Positions 17,206-26,616 of a stretch of 64,000 nt of DNA are shown piece after piece (within the stretch, counting starts at the first letter, position 1; every line of letters begins with the position of its first letter). The DNA is taken from positions 2,418,001-2,482,000 of the forward strand of contig NZ_CP095741.1 of NCBI RefSeq assembly GCF_023078475.1. The letters are read 5' to 3'. The notes below the pieces were generated by a model. That model made no database searches and was not told the DNA's origin. It saw only the letters and a program-made list of their open reading frames with translations. The DNA is from Luteibacter aegosomaticola (GTDB taxonomy: Bacteria; Pseudomonadota; Gammaproteobacteria; Xanthomonadales; Rhodanobacteraceae). The position numbers were made by a program, and so were the translations under genes.

Positions 17206-18219
17206 TCAGGGAGCGGCTGCGGTGGACCCGCGAACCTGCAGGGAGAAAGGAATCTGCACGAGCTGGCCGCTACCCTGCCCGCGCAACTCGCTGAGCAATT
17301 GTTCGGCGGCGATCTTGCCCATCTCGCGGCTGGGCTGCTGGATGGTGGTAAGCGCAGGCCACAACTGGCGGGAGAGCGGCGTGTCGTCGAAGCCACAGAC
17401 CGACAGATCGTGCGGCACCTTCAGGCCGTACTCGCCCGCTGCCCACATGACGCCGGTGGCCATGTCGTCATTCGCGGCGAACACGGCGGTCGGCCGCTCG
17501 GTAAGGGAGAAGAGCTGCCGCGCCGCTTCGACGCCCGAGCCGAAGGTGAAGGCGCCCTGCACCACCAGCGCCGGATCCTCGGCGATCCCCGCCGCGGCCA
17601 TCGCATCGCGATAGCCGGCCAGTCGCCAGCGGCTCGCGCCATGATCCGCGATGCCGATGACATGGGCGATCCGCCGATGGCCGAGCTCGAGCAGATGCTC
17701 GACCACCGCGCGCGCCGCCCGCTGCTCGTCCATCGTCACGCCAAGGGTTTTGCCGCGCTTTAGCGGCGATACGCTGGCGTAAGGCACGTTGAGTTCGCGC
17801 AGGCGCTTCAACAGCGGCGCGTAGTCCGTGATAGGCGGCGTCAGCACGACACCGTCGGGATGGTGATCGGAAATGAGCGTATCGAAGCGGCGAATGAAAT
17901 CGCTATCGCGCATGCGTAGCGGCCGCACCATCATGCTGTAGCGGTGGGCGTCGCAGGCCTCGAGCACTCCGTCCTGGATCTCGGCCAGGTAGGTCGAAGA
18001 CGGGTTGTCGTTGTTGTCGTACAGCATGGCGACCAGAAACGAGCGGTTCCCGGCCAGGCTGCGCGCCGAGGGGTTCGGGCGATAGTCCATTGCCTCCATG
18101 GCGGCACGCACGCGCTCGCGCGTGGCGTCGGTCACGTTGGCCTCGTCATTGAGCACGCGCGATACCGTCTTTGGCGATACGCCCGCCGCTCGCGCCACAT
18201 CTTCGAGGCGTACCCGCAT
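17206..18219 (-). CDS. LacI-family transcriptional repressor of the glucan locus
   Basis: This 337-residue protein has an N-terminal LacI helix-turn-helix (LEDVARAAGVSPKTVSRVLN, residues 5-24) with a hinge helix (NPSARSLAG), followed by a periplasmic-binding-like sugar domain (GVVLTPP, AHVIGIADHGAS, AVFAANDDMATG, CGFDDTPLSRQLWPALTT). It binds DNA as a dimer and releases it on binding a sugar. The two TGACAGCGCTGTCA palindromes before the receptor and GH3 genes are the obvious candidate targets. GGAGA precedes ATG 18219. It lies upstream of the GH3 gene and is divergent from the sugar transporter. Confidence 0.93.
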   Translation of the reverse strand: MRVRLEDVARAAGVSPKTVSRVLNDEANVTDATRERVRAAMEAMDYRPNPSARSLAGNRSFLVAMLYDNNDNPSSTYLAEIQDGVLEACDAHRYSMMVRPLRMRDSDFIRRFDTLISDHHPDGVVLTPPITDYAPLLKRLRELNVPYASVSPLKRGKTLGVTMDEQRAARAVVEHLLELGHRRIAHVIGIADHGASRWRLAGYRDAMAAAGIAEDPALVVQGAFTFGSGVEAARQLFSLTERPTAVFAANDDMATGVMWAAGEYGLKVPHDLSVCGFDDTPLSRQLWPALTTIQQPSREMGKIAAEQLLSELRGQGSGQLVQIPFSLQVRGSTAAAP

Positions 18220-18354
18220 GGAATCTCCGCTGTCTTCGTACCTTCAATTCACTATGCGGCCAGAGCCCTCGTGTTTACAAGGATGGTCGAAGGCTACCAA
18301 CCGCGTGGCGATGACGCTTGCCAAATGCCCCCGCGTCCAGATAAAAAACGCGCG

Positions 18355-18378
18355 CGCATGCTGCGAGCGCAGCATGCG
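18355..18378. promoter_or_regulatory. Perfect 11-bp-arm palindrome upstream of MFS gene
   Basis: Arms CGCATGCTGCG (18355-18365) and CGCAGCATGCG (18368-18378) are separated by only AG, in the gap between divergent LacI and MFS genes. The short centre fits a protein-binding site better than an RNA hairpin. It does not resemble the TGACAGCGCTGTCA operator. Confidence 0.45.
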
Positions 18379-18422
18379 ATAAGCGCTGGGCCATGCGATA
18401 ACTGTCGCTGGAGGGGGCGCCC

Positions 18423-18449
18423 ATGACCCGGATAACCAGTTGCCAATGA
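18423..18449 (+). other. Possible leader mini-ORF coupled to MFS gene
   Basis: A strong GGAGGGGGC site precedes ATG 18423, which opens an 8-codon frame (MTRITSCQ). Its TGA overlaps the MFS ATG at 18446 (ATGA). The MFS gene has no good ribosome site of its own, so coupled translation is plausible. Confidence 0.3.
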
Positions 18450-19948
18450 CAGAGAAACCCGCGCTGTCGTTCTGGCAGATATGGAACATGTGCTTCGGTT
18501 TCGTGGGCCTTCAATTCGGTCTCGCCCTGCAAAACGCGAATGTCAGCCGGATATTCCAGACCCTCGGGGCGGACCTGAACGACATTCCGGCCCTCTGGAT
18601 CGCTGCGCCGCTCACCGGGCTAATCGTGCAGCCGATCGTGGGGCATTACTCCGATCGCACCTGGAATCGCCTGGGCCGGCGCCGGCCTTACTTCCTTGCG
18701 GGGGCCGTGTTTGCCTCGCTCGCGCTGCTTTGGATGCCGAACACTCCGGTACTGTGGATGGCTGCTGGCCTGCTCTGGATCCTGGATGCCTCGATCAATG
18801 TGTCGATGGAACCCTTCCGCGCCCTGGTGGGTGATCAGCTGCCGACGCGGCAGCGCCCCGCCGGTTTTGCGATGCAGAGCTTCTTTATCGGCGCGGGGGC
18901 GGTGGTCGCGTCCATGCTGCCGTGGGTCCTGGCGCAATTCGGCGTCAGCAACGTAGCGATGGGCGGCGGCATTCCCGATACGGTGAAGTACGCGTTCTAC
19001 GTCGGTGGGGCTGTGCTGTTGGGTGCCGTGGCCTGGACCATCCTTTCGACGCGGGAATACACCCCGGCGCAGCTACGCTCGTTCACCGACAACGTGCCCG
19101 CCGAGACGTCGGTAGATGTATCGCTCGCCGGCCGACCCGGCCTATGGCTGCTACTGGCCGGTATTGTCGTTCTGCTGGCCATAAGGTATTTCGCACTTGA
19201 GCGGGAGGTTTACCTGTTGGCCGGCGGGCTGGTGTTGTTTGGTCTCCTGCTCACCTGGCTCGCACACACGCGGAGCCGCGGCATGCTACGCGACATCATG
19301 GGCGACCTTTACGGCATGCCCCGTTCCATGCGGCGGCTCGCCGGCGTGCAGCTGTTTTCGTGGTTCGCCCTGTTTGCGATGTGGATCTACACCACCGCTG
19401 GCGTAACGCAAACGCTGTACGCCACCAGCGACACCAGCTCCCCCGCCTATAACGAGGGCGCCAACTGGGTCGGCGTACTGTTCGCTGCCTACAACGGATT
19501 TGGTGCCCTGGCCGCCGTGGTCATCCCATGCATGGTCCGCCGGTGGGGCCTGCGCATCAGCCATGTCATAAACCTGTGCCTTGGTGGCGCGGGGCTGCTG
19601 TCGTTCCTCTATATCCGTGACCCGCACTGGTTGCTTGCTTCGATGCTGGGCGTCGGCTTCGCATGGGCGTCGATCCTGTCGCTGCCCTATGCACTGCTAT
19701 CCGACCATGTGCCCACGGCGAAGATGGGCGTCTACATGGGTATCTTCAACTTCTTCATCGTCATTCCGCAGGTGCTGGCGGCCAGCGTTCTCGGCCCGTT
19801 GTTGCGGCTGTGCTTTAACGGCCAGCCTATCTGGGCATTGGGATTGGGTGGGGCCAGCCTGCTCGTTGCGGCGCTTTGCAGCCTTTATGTGCCGAATCCC
19901 CATGCCGGGCCGAAGCCGGTTACGTATCTAAAGAAACCATCACACTGA
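18446..19948 (+). CDS. MFS sugar transporter, SLC45/maltose-sucrose symporter-like
   Basis: This 500-residue protein has about 12 hydrophobic segments. Its opening SFWQIWNMCFGFVGLQFGLALQNANVSRIFQTLGA, the GHYSDRTWNRLGRRRPY loop 2-3 motif and the NVSMEPFRALVGDQLP segment match the maltose/sucrose:proton symporters of the SLC45-like branch found in Xanthomonas and Caulobacter sugar loci. It imports a disaccharide or glucoside across the inner membrane, downstream of the TonB receptor and the GH3 enzyme. ATG 18446 fits the family start; a TTG at 18440 is possible. It is divergent from the LacI gene and 56 bases ahead of the PQQ-type dehydrogenase gene. Confidence 0.9.
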   Translation: MTEKPALSFWQIWNMCFGFVGLQFGLALQNANVSRIFQTLGADLNDIPALWIAAPLTGLIVQPIVGHYSDRTWNRLGRRRPYFLAGAVFASLALLWMPNTPVLWMAAGLLWILDASINVSMEPFRALVGDQLPTRQRPAGFAMQSFFIGAGAVVASMLPWVLAQFGVSNVAMGGGIPDTVKYAFYVGGAVLLGAVAWTILSTREYTPAQLRSFTDNVPAETSVDVSLAGRPGLWLLLAGIVVLLAIRYFALEREVYLLAGGLVLFGLLLTWLAHTRSRGMLRDIMGDLYGMPRSMRRLAGVQLFSWFALFAMWIYTTAGVTQTLYATSDTSSPAYNEGANWVGVLFAAYNGFGALAAVVIPCMVRRWGLRISHVINLCLGGAGLLSFLYIRDPHWLLASMLGVGFAWASILSLPYALLSDHVPTAKMGVYMGIFNFFIVIPQVLAASVLGPLLRLCFNGQPIWALGLGGASLLVAALCSLYVPNPHAGPKPVTYLKKPSH

Positions 19949-20004
19949 ATCGTCAGTCCGGGCACTAAGATGAACGGGCTAACTCAGCCACAAGGAACTG
20001 TCCC

Positions 20005-21225
20005 ATGAAGAAGCTGGCCATCGGAGTTGCACTTGCTGCTCTGCTGACAAGCGTCGCCCACGCGCAAACCAATGCGGGCGACCAGAAACCGGACCCCGAT
20101 ATTCCTTTCAACGTCACGAAAGTGGCTACCTTCGACCTGCCCTGGCGCATCGCGTTCCTGCCCGACAGCCGCATGCTGGTGACCGAGAAGGTCGGCCGCC
20201 TCCAGCTGGTGACGCCGCAGGGTGAGAAGACCGAAGTCCAGGGCGTGCCGGCCAGCTATTTCCAGGGCCAGAACGGCATGCTGGGTGTGTTCCTGTCGCC
20301 CCATTACGCGACGGATCACAACATTTACCTGACCTATGTGGCGCCGGGCGACTACGGCGGCGGTCTCGCCATGGGCCGCGGAAAGCTCGTGCTCGATGGC
20401 AAAGAGGCGAAGCTGGAAGGTTTCGAGGTGTTGTGGCGCCAGTTGCCTACCGGCAAGGGTGGACAGGCCGGCGCGCAGATCGCCTTCTCGCCCGATGGTA
20501 AATACCTCTTCCTGACCGTGGGTGACCGCCAGCGCTTTACGCCCGCGCAGGATCCGGACCAGCCGGAAGGCAAGATTCTCCGCCTGACGCTGGATGGCAA
20601 GCCCGCGCCGGGTAATCCGTGGGCCGGCAAGGAAGGTGCGCGCAGCATTCCGCTGATCGATCCGGCTGCCAACACCGAAGCGGCGAAGACAGCGCCAGTG
20701 GTCAGCACGTACACGTTCCCCGGCCCCAACCTCACGCCGTCGGAAACCTGGACGACAGGCCACCGCACGCCGTACGGCCTCGCATTCGCGCCGGATGGCC
20801 GCCTGTGGGAACTCGAACACGGCCCGCAGGGCGGCGACGAACTGAACCTGATCCAGCGCGGCAAGAACTACGGCTGGCCGCTCGTCTCGTATGGCGAGAA
20901 CTACGACAACGTCCCGATTCCCAAGCCCGAGACCCGTCCGGATCTCGCCAAGCCGGTGATCTATTGGGTGCCGGTGATCGCCCCAGGCAACCTCATGTTC
21001 TACAAGGGCCACCTGTTCAACAAGTGGAATGGCAGCGCGCTGCTTAGCGGCTTGGTGAGCATGGGCATCACCCGTGTGACCTTCGACCACAAGGGCGGCG
21101 CCACGGCGGTCCAGCGCTGGAATCTCGGCAAGCGCATCCGCGATGTCGAAGAGGCTCCGGATGGCTCGCTGTGGATGGTGGAAGACGCCATGCCCGGTGG
21201 CCTGTATCACCTCACGCCGAAGTGA
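20005..21225 (+). CDS. PQQ-dependent sugar dehydrogenase (YliI/Asd type, GSDH domain)
   Basis: This 406-residue protein has a signal peptide (KKLAIGVALAALLTSVAHA-QT) and a six-bladed beta-propeller of the soluble glucose/sorbosone dehydrogenase type. Recognisable parts are LPWRIAFLPDSRMLVTEKVGRL, the GGQAGAQIAFSPDGKYLFLTVGD block, TGHRTPYGLAFAPDGRLWELEHGPQGGDELN and KNYGWPLVSYGENY. It oxidises aldose sugars in the periplasm with PQQ; the in vivo sugar is uncertain. AAGGAA precedes ATG 20005. It probably shares a transcript with the sugar transporter. Confidence 0.9.
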   Translation: MKKLAIGVALAALLTSVAHAQTNAGDQKPDPDIPFNVTKVATFDLPWRIAFLPDSRMLVTEKVGRLQLVTPQGEKTEVQGVPASYFQGQNGMLGVFLSPHYATDHNIYLTYVAPGDYGGGLAMGRGKLVLDGKEAKLEGFEVLWRQLPTGKGGQAGAQIAFSPDGKYLFLTVGDRQRFTPAQDPDQPEGKILRLTLDGKPAPGNPWAGKEGARSIPLIDPAANTEAAKTAPVVSTYTFPGPNLTPSETWTTGHRTPYGLAFAPDGRLWELEHGPQGGDELNLIQRGKNYGWPLVSYGENYDNVPIPKPETRPDLAKPVIYWVPVIAPGNLMFYKGHLFNKWNGSALLSGLVSMGITRVTFDHKGGATAVQRWNLGKRIRDVEEAPDGSLWMVEDAMPGGLYHLTPK

Positions 21226-21227
21226 TT

Positions 21228-21269
21228 CGACGTGAGCCGTGCGGGATATCACCCGCACGGCTCACGTCG
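21228..21269. terminator. Bidirectional 18-bp hairpin terminator
   Basis: A perfect 18-bp stem (21228-21245 with 21252-21269) and an ATATCA loop lie between the convergent dehydrogenase and autotransporter genes. Confidence 0.7.
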
Positions 21270-21292
21270 GCGTGCAGCGCGCGGCCGTCACG

Positions 21293-24200
21293 TCAGAAAG
21301 TCGTGACCCACCGTGCGGACACCATCTTCGCCTGATCGCGCTGCCCAGACTGGTAGTCGTACCCAAAGTCCAGCGATGTCCGTGCCGACAGATTGGCCTT
21401 CAGCCCTACGTTCAGCACGCCGCTATAGCGCGACAGGCCAACGCCGACCAGCGGCTGCCACTGCTGAAGGCCGACGAAGCTCGCCTCGAAGACATCGCCA
21501 CGCGACGCCAGCGTGCGTTCGAATTGCGCGCTCACCCGGAAATCCAGTGCGCGGCCGCCGCCGAAGTCCCAATGCCGGCTGGCACGCAAGCCAGCACCGG
21601 CCTGCCACCGATCCAGCGTTTGCGCGTTGGCCTGCAGGCCGAACCCACCGGCCCCCTGCTCCGCGAAGCCGTCGCGACGGATATTGGCGTACTCCGCGTT
21701 GACGAACGGGATGATGCGCGTGCCGGCCCAATCCAGGTTCAGGCCGGTCTCGCCGTACGCGACGCTGTAATCGCCGCCGTACTCGGTGCCGACACCCTGG
21801 GCGCTCACACCGAGGAACAACTGGCGATTCACATCCTGCTGGAAGTGACCAAAGCCCACGCGCCCCTGCGTGTACCAGTTGCCGTTGAACGCACCGGCGT
21901 AAATCATGCCCTCGGTGTTGCGGCTGCGGTTGTGGTCCGAGCTCTGGTCGAGCTGCTGTTGACCCTGGCTTTGGCCGAACGCAAAGCCCGCCACGCCGGA
22001 ACTGCCAATCTGCTGGTCGCTACCGACCATCCAGCCATTCAGCTGGAAGCCGACGGCATCGTAACCGGTACGGCCCATGCCACCGCCCATGCTTAGGTTG
22101 CTCGTCCACATGCCGACGCTGGACTTCTTGCTGAGCAGATCATCGAAGTGATCGGACAATGCGCGGCTGGAGGCATCGATGGCTTCGAACGTCATCGCGG
22201 CGCTGGCCGCGTGCAGCTGGCCGGACAGGCTCTGCAGCGAGGTCTGCGCAGCCTCGACGGTCGGCGCCTGCTGGAACTGCCCCGCGGCCTGCACGTACGC
22301 CGTCGGCACCTCGGAAACCGTGCCGGTCGCGATCTTGCTATCCAGTTGCGTAAAGGCGCTCTGCACGCGCTCGGCACTAGCCATTGAGGCGCGGGTCATC
22401 ACAGCGCCGCGACTTTGCATGGCTGCGGTGATATTCAGGCCCGTCGTATCGAGCCACACGTTATTGGCGTCCTGGTGAATCGTATGGGATGTAAACACCA
22501 CGCCGCTATCCACGACCAACGGTAGGAAGGCGCCGGTGACCCCACCTGCAGCCGTCAGGACGGTGGTATGCGTGTCGCTGGTATAGCCCGTATCCGCGCC
22601 AGTAACTTCTAGCGTGCCTGCGAGGTTCGCCGTGCCGGCTACCGAGAGCGCGCTGCCGAGACTCACCGCCAGCGTGCCGCCAGCTGTCTGCGTGAAATTG
22701 CCGCCCACGGTGGTCGTACCGCCGTGTACCGCGACCTTGCCGCCGTTGGTCAGGCTGCCATTGACCCCGGGGACGCCATCAAGGGTGCCGCCAGCATTCG
22801 TGGTCACGTTCCCTGGCAAGGCCTGCGTCGCGCGCAGCGAACCCGCGTTGATCGTCGTGTTAAGGACATTCCCCAGCGGGTTGTTGTCCAGGATCCATGT
22901 GCCGCCACCATTCTTGACCAGATGGCCGGCGAAGGTGGTCGCCCCAGTCACAGCGCCGGAATACGACTGCGTTGTACCCACGCCGCCATCGAGCGTGAGC
23001 GACGACTGCGCGTTAGTTCCGATCTTCAGCGCACCATGGATGGAGCCGCCGGATACCAGCGTAATGTCGTTGACGAGGCCCGGGTCCATCTGCACGTCGC
23101 CGAGGATGGTGCCGGCATTAGTGAGGGTGAACTTACCGTCGGATCCCCAGCTGCCAACTCCGGGATAAACCGGCACGTAAATGGCGCAGGCGAACGAAAC
23201 CGAACAATCGCCGGTCGACGCAGCCGTGGTTTCGATCGTCGAGCCTGCACCGTTGTTGACCACGCCGCCGAATGTAAGATAGATACCGGTCTTCGATCCG
23301 GTGATCTTCGCGCCGTTCGTGTTGTTGATCGTAGAGACTGCGTGTGCGTCGAACAAATTGTATGTCGATACGCCCGTCACGGCCGAAATGATGCTCCCGC
23401 CATCGTTATTCAGCGTGCCTGCGTTTTCCAGCGTGACACCCTTGCCCTTGCCAATGATGGAGCTGGCGGACAGGTTGTTGATCGTGACGTTTTCACCGGT
23501 CGAAAACACGCCATTGCTCACGGCGAAGTTGTACGGCGGATTATCGGACCCCGACGTGATCATGCCGCCATGGGTATTGTTGAGAACGGTGAATGTGCCA
23601 GTGACGCCATCATCAGTTACGCCCGAAATCGTGGCGCCGTCATTGTTGACGATGCCGCCCGAATCGACGCCGACCGCGCCGCGGATGATGGCGCCCGACG
23701 TGTTGGTCAGCGTGCTGTTGGCGCCCAGGCCGAGCGCGGCGCCGACGTAACCGAATACGGGCACCGTCTCAATGATGCCGCCATCGTGGTTGATCACCGT
23801 GGCCGCGCCACCACTCAACGCATTGAAAGGGTCGTTGAAGTGCACGAGCCCCGCGTTATCCAGCGTGGCACCGTCGTTCAGGAGGATATAGGCAGCGGTC
23901 GCGCCGCGATCGATCTGCAGCGTGGCATGCGCGAGGTTACCACCGACTAACGTCCTGAAGCCGAGCGACGCGCCACTCGCCAGCCGCAATGTGCCATCCG
24001 TAACGGAGGTCGCAGCATAAAAAGCGCCGCCGCCGCTGGCCGTGCTGGAACCCGTGTATGTCAACGTATTGCTGCCGAGCTTTATAAACCCGCCGCTGCC
24101 AGAGATGTTGCTAGCGAAGGTCTGATCATCACTTCGGTTGAAGATCAGCGTTCCGTTATTGACGACGTTCCCGACCAGGGAGCCCGTCGTTCCGCCATCG

Positions 24201-26479
24201 CCGATTTGCAGCGTGCCGGTGGTGATCTCGACGCCACCGGTATTCCGAAAGTCCCCGGTTAACGTCAGCGTCCCCCGGCCCGATTGAGCTACAACGCCGC
24301 TACCGGTGACCTGGTTGGTGAAGGTCACATTATCGCTACGCTGAAAATTGAGCGTGCCGTTGTCAGTAACGTCGCCGACTATCCAGCCATTCGAATTGAC
24401 ACCCGTGCCAAGCGTGAGGGTGCCTGCACTGATCAGCGTCCCGCCGGTATAGGTGTTGTTGCCGTCAAGACTGTACTCGCCTGTATTGGTTTTGATCAGC
24501 TTGCCACTGCCGCTAATGACACCGGCAGTACCGGTATAGGTGCCCACGGGGCCCGTGTTGAGGATCAAGGTGCCATTGTTGACAATATCGCCAAGAATCG
24601 CGGCCGTCGTTGCACCATTGCCTACCTGCACCGTGCCCTGGTTGATGAAGAAGTTCGAGGATCCGACGTAGTTGGCCAGGATCAGTGTGCCGGTGCCAGC
24701 CTGGGTGACGGTGCCCGTTCCGTGGATGTTGCTAGTGGAAAGGTACGTGTCGCTGCGGTCGAAGATCAGTGCGCCGTTGTTTTCGATGTCGCCCGCGATT
24801 GAGCCCGTGGTGCCGCCGTTACCCACCTGCAAGGTGCCGGCGGTGATGGTTGTCGGCGAAAGGTAGGTGATGCTGCCGGTTTCGCTGAAGCTCCCGGTCA
24901 GCGTGAGCTTTCCGGCGCCATCCTTGGTCAGCGCGCCGGTGCCGGTCACCGTGCCGCCGAAGACGACATCGTCGCTACGATTGAAGGTCAGGTATTGGTT
25001 ATTGACGATGTTGCCGGTGATCCAGCCGCTCGTGCCGCCATTGCCAACCTGCAGGGTGCCATCGCTGATCGTCGTGCCACCGGTGTAGGTGTTGTTTCCG
25101 GCCAGGATGAGCGTGCCTTCTCCGGCCTGGGTTAAGGCGCCGGTACCGCTGATGGCTCCGCCAAACGTCACGACATCGCTGCGGTTGAAGGCAAGGATGG
25201 CGTCGTCGATCACGTTGCCCACGATCGACCCGGTGGTCCCGCCATGGCCGAGCTGCAAGGTGCCCCCAATAATGAGGGTGCCGCCGGCGTAGGTGTTATC
25301 GCTTCCAAGGATCAGCGTACCCGCGTCGCTCTTGACGAGACCCGCATTCCCCGTGAGCGTGCTATCGATCGTGGCCGTATAACCCGCCCCATCCGCGCTG
25401 CCATCGCCAACGCGGATGACCGAATGCGTCGGATCGCTCGCACTGCCATCGAGATGCAGTGCGTCACCCTGGACAACATAGCCATTGGCAGCGAACTGCA
25501 TGCCGCCGACATGAACATCGCCCTTGCTGGCATCCACCGTGACCGTGCCGGGCGCCCCCTGGAACACCGCGAACGCGCCGCTGGTGAAGGCCGCATTGGC
25601 CGCGCCATTGGCATCGGTCCAGTTGGTGTTCGCCCCTGCGGCGCCACCCTGCCATGTCCCGTTGCCACCCTGGATCGCGTGGTCGTTCTTCGGACCGGCA
25701 TCGCCATCCCAGAAGCTGACCGCCATACCCTGTGTATTCACGAGGTTGACCTGGTGCGAGATCGCGGTCTGCACGAGCACGCCGCTGGGCGTGGTGAGCC
25801 CGTTATCGACCAGATTCCCGCCGATATTGAAAAGACGGGTCACGCCGGGCCCAAGCAGCCCACTGGACGTAGCGTTGAGTGTGAGCGAGCCGTCCAGGGT
25901 GAGGTTGCCCTTGATCCAGACGCTGTCGCCCACGTCGTAGGCCACCGTGGCGCCGGAAGCCAGGCTGAGGTCTCCGTTGATCGCGAGCGTGCCGGCCGTG
26001 CCGTAACTGCCTGGCGCAAGGGTGCCGCCATCGGCAACGCTGACCGCGCCGCCCACGATGCCCTTGCCACCGAGCGTTGCGCCAGAGGCCACGCTCGTCG
26101 CACCGGTGGCCGCGGTCTGGTCGCCGTCGATATAGAGGCTGCCGGCCTGCACCTGGGTGGTACCGGTGTAGGTATTCGTGCCCGAAAGGGTCAGTACACC
26201 CGTGCCGCCCTTGATCAGGCCATCGGTGCCGCCGAGAACGTCCGCACGGACCTGGGCGCTATTGGCGGCCACGTCGATCTCGCGCCCCGCCGGCGTGGTG
26301 CCGCCTGTCGAGGGAGGGGGCGATGAGGGCTGTGTGGGCTTGACGTTTCCTCCACCCCCACCGCCTCCGCAGGCCGAAAGGCCGAGTGCCATAGTGACGG
26401 CGAGCGTCAGAGCGCCCAGCCGGAAACCTGCGCTGGCGGTCACGCGACCGGCCACGCCTACACCTTGCGATGCTTCCAT
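21293..26479 (-). CDS. Autotransporter with PATR beta-strand repeats and lipobox
   Basis: This 1728-residue type Va autotransporter has an N-terminal signal ending in LSAC at 34-37 followed by seven Gly, which is a lipobox. The passenger contains many autotransporter-associated beta-strand repeats (variants of LTLSGTNTYTGTTQVQAG) that build a beta-helix, including one copy of a roughly 295-residue module also found in the giant autotransporter. The C-terminal barrel of about 280 residues begins near LSKKSSVGMWTSNLSMGGG and ends in SARWVTTF, with the terminal aromatic. It is probably a surface-displayed adhesin-like protein tethered by lipid. GGGGAGGGG precedes ATG 26479; the 20-codon extension to 26539 is not expected. 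Confidence 0.9.
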   Translation of the reverse strand: MEASQGVGVAGRVTASAGFRLGALTLAVTMALGLSACGGGGGGGNVKPTQPSSPPPSTGGTTPAGREIDVAANSAQVRADVLGGTDGLIKGGTGVLTLSGTNTYTGTTQVQAGSLYIDGDQTAATGATSVASGATLGGKGIVGGAVSVADGGTLAPGSYGTAGTLAINGDLSLASGATVAYDVGDSVWIKGNLTLDGSLTLNATSSGLLGPGVTRLFNIGGNLVDNGLTTPSGVLVQTAISHQVNLVNTQGMAVSFWDGDAGPKNDHAIQGGNGTWQGGAAGANTNWTDANGAANAAFTSGAFAVFQGAPGTVTVDASKGDVHVGGMQFAANGYVVQGDALHLDGSASDPTHSVIRVGDGSADGAGYTATIDSTLTGNAGLVKSDAGTLILGSDNTYAGGTLIIGGTLQLGHGGTTGSIVGNVIDDAILAFNRSDVVTFGGAISGTGALTQAGEGTLILAGNNTYTGGTTISDGTLQVGNGGTSGWITGNIVNNQYLTFNRSDDVVFGGTVTGTGALTKDGAGKLTLTGSFSETGSITYLSPTTITAGTLQVGNGGTTGSIAGDIENNGALIFDRSDTYLSTSNIHGTGTVTQAGTGTLILANYVGSSNFFINQGTVQVGNGATTAAILGDIVNNGTLILNTGPVGTYTGTAGVISGSGKLIKTNTGEYSLDGNNTYTGGTLISAGTLTLGTGVNSNGWIVGDVTDNGTLNFQRSDNVTFTNQVTGSGVVAQSGRGTLTLTGDFRNTGGVEITTGTLQIGDGGTTGSLVGNVVNNGTLIFNRSDDQTFASNISGSGGFIKLGSNTLTYTGSSTASGGGAFYAATSVTDGTLRLASGASLGFRTLVGGNLAHATLQIDRGATAAYILLNDGATLDNAGLVHFNDPFNALSGGAATVINHDGGIIETVPVFGYVGAALGLGANSTLTNTSGAIIRGAVGVDSGGIVNNDGATISGVTDDGVTGTFTVLNNTHGGMITSGSDNPPYNFAVSNGVFSTGENVTINNLSASSIIGKGKGVTLENAGTLNNDGGSIISAVTGVSTYNLFDAHAVSTINNTNGAKITGSKTGIYLTFGGVVNNGAGSTIETTAASTGDCSVSFACAIYVPVYPGVGSWGSDGKFTLTNAGTILGDVQMDPGLVNDITLVSGGSIHGALKIGTNAQSSLTLDGGVGTTQSYSGAVTGATTFAGHLVKNGGGTWILDNNPLGNVLNTTINAGSLRATQALPGNVTTNAGGTLDGVPGVNGSLTNGGKVAVHGGTTTVGGNFTQTAGGTLAVSLGSALSVAGTANLAGTLEVTGADTGYTSDTHTTVLTAAGGVTGAFLPLVVDSGVVFTSHTIHQDANNVWLDTTGLNITAAMQSRGAVMTRASMASAERVQSAFTQLDSKIATGTVSEVPTAYVQAAGQFQQAPTVEAAQTSLQSLSGQLHAASAAMTFEAIDASSRALSDHFDDLLSKKSSVGMWTSNLSMGGGMGRTGYDAVGFQLNGWMVGSDQQIGSSGVAGFAFGQSQGQQQLDQSSDHNRSRNTEGMIYAGAFNGNWYTQGRVGFGHFQQDVNRQLFLGVSAQGVGTEYGGDYSVAYGETGLNLDWAGTRIIPFVNAEYANIRRDGFAEQGAGGFGLQANAQTLDRWQAGAGLRASRHWDFGGGRALDFRVSAQFERTLASRGDVFEASFVGLQQWQPLVGVGLSRYSGVLNVGLKANLSARTSLDFGYDYQSGQRDQAKMVSARWVTTF
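25265..26150 (-). repeat. Shared autotransporter module (single copy)
   Basis: An approximately 885-bp coding block running from a GDQTAATGATSV segment to a LGSDNTYAGG segment, including the hallmark FWDG and VFQGAPGTVTVD motifs. Three further copies of the same length occur in the giant autotransporter. Ends are approximate. Confidence 0.65.
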
Positions 26480-26562
26480 GTATCCCCTCCCCTTGGTGCG
26501 GGCATAGTGCCGCAACGCTGGAAGGGGCGCTATATGCAATGCCGCATAGGTTCGCGGCTACG

Positions 26563-26594
26563 GGGCTGGCCCCGGTGATGCCCGGGGCCAGCCC
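26563..26594 (-). terminator. Hairpin after second TonB receptor
   Basis: A perfect 13-bp stem (26563-26575 with 26582-26594) with a 6-base loop, 22 bases after the receptor stop and before the autotransporter start. No T-run on the minus strand. Confidence 0.55.
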
Positions 26595-26616
26595 TTTCCT
26601 GCACGGACGGGGCCGG

